Of a DNA stretch of 60,773 bases, positions 55,087-60,773 are shown piece after piece. Within the stretch, counting starts at the first letter, position 1; each line of letters opens with the position of its first letter. The notes beneath the pieces were generated by a model that was not told the DNA's origin, did not search any database, and worked only from the letters and a program-made list of their open reading frames with translations. The stretch comes from Komarekiella delphini-convector SJRDD-AB1 (lineage in GTDB: Bacteria; Cyanobacteriota; Cyanobacteriia; Cyanobacteriales; Nostocaceae). Where the stretch lies: contig NZ_VJXY01000046.1 in the NCBI RefSeq assembly GCF_014831675.1, positions 1 to 60,773 on the forward strand, written 5' to 3'. A program made the translations under genes and the position numbers.

Positions 55087-55404
55087 TTATATGCCGATAG
55101 CAAAGCGTCTGTGTAGGAGAATTGCTCCTAAATTGGCGAACAGACACATGCTTCCTAGTCCCAATAAAATGTATGTGGGAGCCATAACTACTCCGATCGC
55201 GAACCAAGCAAATACGTGCAGCATCATCAATAAAGCAAAGATACTAGCAATTACAGCACTTGGCCAAATCTCAAGAGCGGGACGACACAATAATGTCAAA
55301 CCTATTGTCAACGAAGTAGCAATTAGGTTGACCGGAATTAGAAAGGCACAAATACCAATGCAGTAAGTGCTTGAGAATACCGTCAAGATGTTGAACTCTA
55401 ACAT
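55087..55404 (-). CDS. Small membrane protein (105 aa, about four TM segments)
   Basis: A 105-residue very hydrophobic protein with segments at about 12-33 (YCIGICAFLIPVNLIATSL), 35-44, 52-75 (VIASIFALLMMLHVFAWFAI) and 77-96 (MAPTYILLGLGSMCLFANLG). AGGAGA lies five bases before the ATG. Not assigned to a family. Confidence 0.6.
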   Translation of the reverse strand: MLEFNILTVFSSTYCIGICAFLIPVNLIATSLTIGLTLLCRPALEIWPSAVIASIFALLMMLHVFAWFAIGVVMAPTYILLGLGSMCLFANLGAILLHRRFAIGI

Positions 55405-55503
55405 TAATTCTCCTATGTTAAGTTGCCAAATTTTAGATGAATATTTGTCCTGAGCCGAAACTATCCCGTTAATCAGATCTTAGTGAAGACACACTAAAAA
55501 TTT

Positions 55504-55527
55504 GAACCACCAACTTCTTGGTGGTTC
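55504..55527 (-). terminator. Intrinsic terminator for 55562-55807
   Basis: A perfect 10-bp stem GAACCACCAA (55504-55513) / TTGGTGGTTC (55518-55527), four-base loop CTTC. On the minus strand it is followed by AAATTTTTAG. Confidence 0.75.
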
Positions 55528-55561
55528 CAAAAAAACATCGTATTAGCTACTAGTAAAGCAC

Positions 55562-55807
55562 TTAAGCAGGAAAGAAAGTCTGGATAATTACTGCTCTGGC
55601 GAACCCTGAAACACCAAGCACTAACAAAATACTAGTAAAGAATAGACTGATTCGAGGGTTAGAATCTAGTTTTTTATCTTCTCTACCACCTGTAAAGAAT
55701 AAAGACCAAGCTTGGGAAGCATTGATAGTTTTAAAGCTATTAAAGTCAGGTCTGAAAACAACAGAACCAAATAGCTCAGGAGATTTAAAGTCTAAATCAT
55801 TGTTCAT
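55562..55807 (-). CDS. Small single-TM protein (81 aa)
   Basis: An 81-residue protein. The N-terminal soluble part (MNNDLDFKSPELFGSVVFRP) is followed by a charged GGREDKKLDSN loop and a C-terminal membrane helix (ISLFFTSILLVLGVSGFARA). The F..P..F pattern resembles short cyanobacterial membrane-associated proteins, but no family was recognised. A clear terminator follows. Confidence 0.55.
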   Translation of the reverse strand: MNNDLDFKSPELFGSVVFRPDFNSFKTINASQAWSLFFTGGREDKKLDSNPRISLFFTSILLVLGVSGFARAVIIQTFFPA

Positions 55808-56420
55808 GTAAACAAGTATAACAAAAGTTTTGCTAAATAGCTCCTGTTATGATAATGACATACAGAGAAAGGCAAAGTAGACATGTCGAGGGTAGCGGTC
55901 ATCTAGTTTCCTGGTGATTTAGGGAGCTAAGTTTAGGATATCGCTCAAAATCTATCAATATGTGATACCGTTCCTACCACCAGTAATATAAATACATCTA
56001 CGTCTCGGCAGACCCCTCCATTAGCGTGAACTGTTGAGCCACGACATCGCAAGGAAGTTTCCCAGTAATGGCTGCTGAAAACCTTTACTACAAGTGATTA
56101 GCAGCCAAAATAAAATAACCTGGTTCTACCTACTTTTCTTACTAGTATTAGCTTATTTGCTCAGAGTACAGTACAAACTATGCGGTAATAAACCTATTGC
56201 ATATAAAAAATCCTGGATAAATGCCAACTCTATCGAGATTGCAATTTATCCAGGGTTGTAAAGTATACATTTATGGCACGTAAAAACGTCAACTTAGTAT
56301 TCCCCAAAATTTTGGGATTTGAATCTGTTAGTGTTCAGCCTTAAGTATCCTTGGAAATTGTTAGAGAAGCCAATTTTCTAGTTCAAGCACATTACCCAAC
56401 ATCCAAGAGTTTACTTTGAA
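55808..56420. other. Intergenic region with dispersed repeat shared with unit A
   Basis: About 610 bases without a gene. Bases about 56043-56185 resemble 28655-28800 (GCAAGGAAGTTTC, CCTTTACTA, TTCTTACT.. TGCGGTA). The rest is not recognised. GCATATAAAAAATCCTGGATAAATGC with GATTGCAATTTATCCAGGG (about 56198-56256) contains an inverted TCCTGGATAAAT/ATTTATCCAGG pair: an 11-bp stem that may be a terminator or attenuator. Confidence 0.4.
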
Positions 56421-56834
56421 ATGCCAGAAATTACCTACAAAACTGATTTAGATAATGTTGACTGGGCAGAAATGAAAACAACATTACGCCAAGATGCCTT
56501 TGACAATGGGCGCAGTCCAGAACAGCTTAAAATATCGTTTGAAAATAGTTACGCTGCCTGTGTTGCCTACGCCAATAATCGAATTGTTGGCACTGCCCGC
56601 GTTTTGTCTGATGGTGTTTGCAATGCTTATCTTGTTGATGTCTGGACACTCAGCGCATATCGTCGTCAGCGTGTTGCAACAACAATGATACAAAAGCTAC
56701 TGAGTCGATTAAAGGGGCAACACGTCTACTTATTTACAGATGATGTTCCCGAATTTTACGCGAAACTTGGTTTTGTAGAGCAACCTATCGGCATGGGACA
56801 AGTCATCGAAACATGGTTGATAAATGAGTCATAG
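56421..56834 (+). CDS. GNAT family N-acetyltransferase
   Basis: A 137-residue protein with the GNAT fold: VACVAYANN-type strand, IVGTARVLSDG, the acetyl-CoA-binding motif VDVWTLSAYRRQRVATTMIQ (about 74-93; R-x-x-R-V-A-T in place of the usual Q/RxxGxG/A) and VYLFTDDVPEFYAKLGF. Short for the family but complete. Substrate not predictable. Stand-alone gene. Confidence 0.8.
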   Translation: MPEITYKTDLDNVDWAEMKTTLRQDAFDNGRSPEQLKISFENSYAACVAYANNRIVGTARVLSDGVCNAYLVDVWTLSAYRRQRVATTMIQKLLSRLKGQHVYLFTDDVPEFYAKLGFVEQPIGMGQVIETWLINES

Positions 56835-57156
56835 GATTAGTGTGAGAGTTGGAAACAGATGGGGGGTAACTGATTTAAGCGATCGCATTTGTGTTAGTAG
56901 GTTGTGCGGCATAACAATTCGGGTGCAGCGAATTGTCATCTGTAAGCTCGCCTAAGTTTAGTCATTCGTCACATCAATATATCTAGTCATTGCGCTACAC
57001 AATTGGGCTAATTCGTGTAATCGGCAATTGAAAACGCTTCTATATCCAGAGCCATGAGGCATTGGCTCTTGTAGAGATTTGATTGTGAGTGCTACGTTGT
57101 TGCTATGCTTGAAGTGAACTTAGCACTATTAAGATCATTGATGTTAGGAGGCATCT
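56835..57156. other. Intergenic region with dispersed repeat
   Basis: About 320 bases without a gene. About 56963-57020 resembles 29670-29725 (CGTCAC.TCAATATAT, TACAC.ATTGGGCTAATTCGTG). AATTCGGGTGCAGCGAATTG (56921) forms a small inverted repeat. AGGAGG is in place for the Crp/Fnr gene. Confidence 0.4.
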
Positions 57157-57159
57157 GTG

Positions 57160-57873
57160 ATGTCTACTCATCAAAATATACCATCACAAAAGCAAAATCT
57201 ACTGCTTGCCAAATTACCTCCTGATGAGCTAGAACGCTTGCATCCTCATCTGGAAATAGTCTCGCTCTCTCTGGGACAGGTGATCATCGAGCCAAATGAG
57301 CCTATCCTATATGTCTATTTTCCTGTTAACTCATTGCTCTCTATGGTAACAGTGATGGAGGACGGCTCAACAGTCGAATCCGGCTGTATTGGGCATGAGG
57401 GGATGGGAGGTGTGCCAATTCTTTTGGATGCAAACACAACACCGATGCAGACGTTAGCACAAATCCCAGGACAAGCCGTGCGTGTCAAAGCTACTATCCT
57501 CAAAGAGGCATTCGACAGAGGGGGCGTGCTGCAAAAGCTTCTCCACCGTTACATACATACAATCATTGTTCTTGGTTCACAAAGTGCAGCCTGCAACCGG
57601 ATTCATTATGTAGAAGCAAGGCTGTGCCGTTGGTTGTTAATGAGCAGTGATGGTGTAGGGTCAGACTCACTTCCCCTCACGCAAGAATTTCTGTCCACAA
57701 TGCTTGGTGTTAGGCGTTCTGGAGTTAGCGAAACTGCAAGTAAACTTCAGAGCAGGGGCTTAATCCGTTACCAGCGTGGGCAGATCCAGATTGTTGATAG
57801 AAAAAGCTTGGAAACAGCCGCCTGCGAATGTTACGGCATAGTCAGGGCAGAATATAAACGCTTGTTTGGCTAA
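57160..57873 (+). CDS. Crp/Fnr family transcription regulator
   Basis: A 237-residue protein. The cyclic-nucleotide-binding-like beta-barrel is at residues about 15-125 (LGQVIIEPNEPILYVYFPVN, SVTVMEDGSTVESGCIGHEG). The long dimerisation helix follows (RIHYVEARLCRWLL), then a winged HTH at about 165-225 (LTQEFLSTMLGVRRSGVSETASKL). The ATG at 57160 has AGGAGG eight bases upstream; a GTG one codon earlier is an alternative. The barrel does not show the full cAMP-binding RxS motif, so the ligand is unclear. Confidence 0.85.
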   Translation: MSTHQNIPSQKQNLLLAKLPPDELERLHPHLEIVSLSLGQVIIEPNEPILYVYFPVNSLLSMVTVMEDGSTVESGCIGHEGMGGVPILLDANTTPMQTLAQIPGQAVRVKATILKEAFDRGGVLQKLLHRYIHTIIVLGSQSAACNRIHYVEARLCRWLLMSSDGVGSDSLPLTQEFLSTMLGVRRSGVSETASKLQSRGLIRYQRGQIQIVDRKSLETAACECYGIVRAEYKRLFG

Positions 57874-58053
57874 AGCTTTAACATCATTTGAACTAATGGG
57901 AGTTTGGGGGCTATAAGTCTGGCGCTATAACAATTTTGATTTATATATCCGATACCGGACAGACTAAAGATTGTATGTGTATCTATACTTAGAAAATTTG
58001 GCATCTTTCTAGTACTGACGGGAGAAAAAGCTATTTTTTCTCAAATAAAACTA
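57874..58053. other. Short intergenic region
   Basis: 180 bases; nothing recognised beyond AT-rich sequence before the receiver gene. Confidence 0.3.
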
Positions 58054-58437
58054 ATGCAGGATTTTATTAAGCGTATATTAATTTGTGATGACGTAGCTGA
58101 TAACTCAATTCTGATGAAAACGATTCTAGAAGCAGAGTCATGCCAGATTGAGATTGTTGAATCGGGAGCAGCGGTGCTAGCTTTTCTTGAAACAAACCCT
58201 TGCCCACCTGACCTGCTAATACTAGATGTAATGATGCCGAAAATGGATGGATTTGAAGTTGTTCAACGTATCCGACAATCGAATAAATTTCAATTCCTTC
58301 CTATTTTGTTGGTGACAGGTTTCGCTGAAGATGATGTCAAAAAGGCTGTAGATATAAAAATTGATGGATTTATCCAGAAGCCTATTGATCATGATGCAGT
58401 AATCGCTCAAATCCAAGCAATTTTAGACCGGAGTTGA
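58054..58437 (+). CDS. Single-domain response regulator (receiver)
   Basis: A 127-residue CheY-like protein and paralogue of 28972-29382: acidic pocket ILICDDVADN (about 8-17), phosphoacceptor Asp in LLILDVMMPKMDG (about 58), Thr in LLVTGF and Lys in FIQKPID (about 109). No output domain, no kinase nearby. The shared CDDVADN/IVESGAA sequence shows common descent with the unit A receiver. Confidence 0.85.
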   Translation: MQDFIKRILICDDVADNSILMKTILEAESCQIEIVESGAAVLAFLETNPCPPDLLILDVMMPKMDGFEVVQRIRQSNKFQFLPILLVTGFAEDDVKKAVDIKIDGFIQKPIDHDAVIAQIQAILDRS

Positions 58438-58655
58438 TGGTTTGGCATCAGGCAGTGAGCCGCTAAATTTAATTGTAACCTCGCTTTTCGCTTCCATAAC
58501 TTACCCTTGGCTCATCAAAGACTTAAATTTTTTGCTCTTGATTTTATCAGGGTTAAGGTTGACCCTATATATACCGCTCGTTCCATAATCAATTGGTTGG
58601 CAGTGGCTCCCACCGTAAGTATTGAGCGAAGCGGGGTGTCTAGTTGCGCCATTGC
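58438..58655. other. Region between receiver and relaxase genes
   Basis: About 220 bases. Its end (58619-58650: GAGCGAAGCGGGGTGTCT, GTTGCGCCAT) looks like a decayed copy of the palindromic element at 34439-34565. Confidence 0.35.
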
Positions 58656-60746
58656 CTAGAGAGAGATTCCTTTATTTTGTCTTCTTTCTTTTTGTTCTGC
58701 TGATGATATTATTTGTTGTAATACGCACTCTGCCTCTGACCAAAGTTGAATATCTTCTTTCTCTATTGACCCCACATTAATCGGTGAATACTCAAGCTCA
58801 CCTGACGAGTTTCGGTTGACAGATACCCGGAAAATTTCACCTCGTTCATCATGGGTAAATACTAGTTCTTTATCCTGTTTTTCCAGAGTTGCACGTTTAA
58901 ATCTTAAGCTATTCTCCCCACTTTCTTTTAATTGCCAATTGATTAAATCAACAGCAATAGGTACAGCCATCGCTAAGAATTCTTGGCTAAGAAGTTGTTC
59001 TTCTTTGAGTAAGACTTCTAGCTCATCCGGCTCAGATACCAGATTAGAGTTAGCGATTAGTACCAATGCTCTCGCTTCATCTTGTGTCCATCCGGCTGGG
59101 CTGGCTAGTATAATTTCTTCAACTTCTTGGGCTGGCTTATTATCTAATAGCGCCTTCTTAGCAATTTCTTTATCTCGGTCAGTCACTAATAAATTATGCA
59201 AGTCGCTGCTGTAATACTTGTATAACTCGGCTGTTTGGTTTGGGGTTAGCTTTGGTTTAGGAGTAGTTATAGTTTGAGCTTTATTAAGAGCGTTCGCATC
59301 CACTGTTATTTGTGATTTCTGGAGTTGCTTCAAATAAATGATCGCTGCTTCCAGGTCATCGAATGTGGTTTTTCCTCCTGATAGCTGCTGGTTATATTGA
59401 GAGAGTTGTTCTGTTAATTCTGGTAACGTTTCACTTAGGGAAGACTCAACTACTGACTCTTCTATAAAGCCAGAGATTGTATCTACAGTTTTTTGTAATA
59501 AAAGTTGTTGTTCTTTTTCAAGAATAGCCGCTAATACTTCGTTGAATGTGGTTCTGGCTTGTGATAGCTGCTGCTGATATTGAGAAAGTTGTTCTGTCAA
59601 TTGTGGTAACGTTTCACTTAAGAAAGACTTAACTACTGACTGTGATATAAAGTCAGAGATTGCATTGATGAGTTGTGAGTTTGCTGGTTGTTCAGTATCT
59701 GATTTAGCTAGGTATATATTGGTTTTATTTTCGAGTATATTTTGAGTTTTAACAGGTAATCTTTTCGTTATTACTTGCTGATTAACTTGGTTATTAGCTA
59801 CAGATTCTAAGAAATTATTTAAGCGTTTAATTTCGCTATCGTCCCTTTTAGGGTTGTAGTTTATCCCCAATTCTGTCTGAAGTTTGGCGAAAGAACACTT
59901 ATATTTATTGAGATTACCTCCCTGTTTCCACAGGAGTCGGGGCGAACCATCTTCATTAACTGAGCCAACATCAATACCAAATTTAATGCCCCTTACCCCG
60001 CCGTGACTGTAATAACTGACAAGAGCTTTTATTTGATGCTCTCTCCATAATCGCTCTATTAATTGGGGCATTGTTGGTTTATTTACTGCCACCTCTTCAA
60101 TCGCTCGGCGCATTATTTCTTCACCTGGAAGCCCCAAACTCTCGACTCGTTCCAATTGGTTCCGAGTCATAGCTTTACGTTTACTTTCCCAACTACTCTG
60201 TACTGGTGTTAGCTTAAATTCTCGCTCTAGTAGTCGAGCGGAGTGTTCCGAGTGGGCGTAATTGTTCCAGGTACGAATAGATTTACCATCTAGGTTATTG
60301 ACCCTAGATGCAACGATGTGAGTGTGGTCGTGTTCTTTGTCAGAGTGTCGGGCAATGAAGAAGTCATAAGCTGGTAGTTCTGTATCTATAAATTCATTAA
60401 CTAGCTGTTTGAGTTTGGTGTCAGATATTCTTTTTCCTGGCTGTTTAACTTGGGATTCGTCACCTTGAAGCCGCGATAGTACAATGATATTTGCAAAGTG
60501 ACGTTGGGATAGATTAGCTAATTCGTCATCATTTAGTGTTCTATCATTTTTCGGTACTGACAGCATTAAATGATAGCATGGGTCTTTAAGCTGAGGATTA
60601 AGATGGGCTGATAAGGTAAACTGTTCTACCAGTTCATTGGTACTTTTCCCGTACATATTCCCGCCAATGATTTTGGCTTTCTCTTTCTCAAGCACATATT
60701 TAGTAGTGCCACGAAATGATTTGTTAGCTTTGACTTTTGTAATCAT
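58656..60746 (-). CDS. Relaxase/mobilisation nuclease, MOBP-like, with inserted repeats (B)
   Basis: A 696-residue relaxase, about 156 residues longer than the unit A copy. Relaxase motifs are the same: TTKYVLEKEKAKIIGGN, CYHLMLSVP and HSDKEHDHTHIVASRVN. The extra length is in the C-terminal half (residues about 350-490), and consists of two copies of a helical unit, SVVKSFLSETLPQLTEQLSQ and SVVESSLSETLPELTEQLSQ, each followed by a TTF(N/D) segment. The end (FTHDERGEIFRVSVNRN) matches unit A again. The insert may provide a new dimerisation or coupling surface. Confidence 0.88.
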   Translation of the reverse strand: MITKVKANKSFRGTTKYVLEKEKAKIIGGNMYGKSTNELVEQFTLSAHLNPQLKDPCYHLMLSVPKNDRTLNDDELANLSQRHFANIIVLSRLQGDESQVKQPGKRISDTKLKQLVNEFIDTELPAYDFFIARHSDKEHDHTHIVASRVNNLDGKSIRTWNNYAHSEHSARLLEREFKLTPVQSSWESKRKAMTRNQLERVESLGLPGEEIMRRAIEEVAVNKPTMPQLIERLWREHQIKALVSYYSHGGVRGIKFGIDVGSVNEDGSPRLLWKQGGNLNKYKCSFAKLQTELGINYNPKRDDSEIKRLNNFLESVANNQVNQQVITKRLPVKTQNILENKTNIYLAKSDTEQPANSQLINAISDFISQSVVKSFLSETLPQLTEQLSQYQQQLSQARTTFNEVLAAILEKEQQLLLQKTVDTISGFIEESVVESSLSETLPELTEQLSQYNQQLSGGKTTFDDLEAAIIYLKQLQKSQITVDANALNKAQTITTPKPKLTPNQTAELYKYYSSDLHNLLVTDRDKEIAKKALLDNKPAQEVEEIILASPAGWTQDEARALVLIANSNLVSEPDELEVLLKEEQLLSQEFLAMAVPIAVDLINWQLKESGENSLRFKRATLEKQDKELVFTHDERGEIFRVSVNRNSSGELEYSPINVGSIEKEDIQLWSEAECVLQQIISSAEQKERRQNKGISL

Positions 60747-60773
60747 TGCGCTGCACCTCTCCCGTAGGTTGAG
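60647..60773. repeat. Terminal 127-bp exact repeat of 36097-36223
   Basis: Bases 60647-60773 equal 36097-36223; base 60646 is T against C at 36096. See the 1-127 entry. Confidence 0.9.
60724..60773 (-). CDS. mobC: MobC, C-terminal codons (cut by window end)
   Basis: The last about 16 codons of mobC of unit B (ending NDYKSQS), overlapping the relaxase start by 23 bp as in unit A. The N-terminal 49 codons are at 1-147; about 256 bp between them are missing from the window. Confidence 0.8.
   Translation of the reverse strand, partial: QPTGEVQRNDYKSQS

Noticed and set aside
1-60773. tRNA, rRNA, riboswitch or CRISPR loci.
   Set aside because: Reading both strands I saw no cloverleaf-like, ribosomal or known riboswitch sequence. 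A dedicated search (tRNAscan-SE, Infernal) could confirm this.

Overview
The window looks like cyanobacterial plasmid DNA, most probably from a heterocyst-forming Nostocales strain. The reasons are scattered HIP1 octamers (GCGATCGC, e.g. 1649, 16603, 17270, 33292, 46931), cyanobacterium-type families (Uma2 nuclease, DUF6887/6888 pair, pRiA4b-ORF3 passenger with an ISKra4 transposase, NACHT-HEAT protein, orphan receivers), a cyanobacterial group II intron, and modest G+C.

The layout is two plasmid backbones joined head to tail. Unit A runs from 1 to about 36,479 and unit B from 36,480 to the end. Each carries, in the same order: mobC (minus), a structured candidate oriT, a three-gene StbA-like/ParA-like/coiled-coil operon with a nested fourth reading frame, a primase-helicase preceded by a ribbon-helix-helix gene and a small gene, a membrane plus P-loop ATPase module, a short tyrosine recombinase, a plasmid helix-turn-helix protein, cargo, and a MOBP-type relaxase. 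The primase-helicases and membrane modules are not homologous in detail, so the units are related but distinct replicons. Both window ends lie in mobC and match the internal copy for exactly 127 bp, the signature of a contig stopped at a repeat. Either one circle of about 61.0 kb or two circles of about 36.5 and 24.6 kb sharing a 510-bp repeat fits.

Unit A: ParA-like operon (0.65-2.7 kb); DUF6888/6887 pair; Prim-Pol/DUF3987 replication protein (3.3-6.6); membrane/ATPase module (7.3-11.6); recombinase and Uma2 (12-13.2); a frameshifted integrase; an ISKra4-type element (about 14.1-16.3); a MITE-like element (17.8); plasmid HTH protein (17.9-18.5); transposase remnant; a HTH-TIR-EgtD-like fusion (19.5-21.3); small secreted peptides; a group II intron whose protein lost its reverse-transcriptase core (22.5-24.1); sensor kinase, haem-oxygenase-like oxygenase and two receivers (24.9-29.4); a NACHT protein with about 20 HEAT-like repeats (29.8-33.9); relaxase and mobC.

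Unit B: ParA-like operon (37.1-39.2); a small HTH gene beside a GTGTC array; minus-strand module of P-loop ATPase, membrane and coiled-coil proteins, RHH and ParM-like actin (39.8-45.3); RHH, small protein and SF3 primase-helicase (45.4-48.9); recombinase, VapBC-type pair, plasmid HTH; a B12-type radical SAM protein; decaying chromosomal-type genes (fasciclin and RRM pseudogenes); small membrane proteins; GNAT, Crp/Fnr, receiver; relaxase.

The replication proteins presumably start replication, the ParA-like and ParM-like systems stabilise the plasmid, and MobC/relaxase with the membrane ATPases suggest DNA transfer. The TIR and NACHT fusions look like phage-defence cargo. The most unusual signals are the conserved out-of-frame ORF nested in the third operon gene, and arrays of short motifs inside both primase-helicase genes, written in both orientations so that the same DNA motif encodes different peptides; in unit B the array has exact dyad symmetry.
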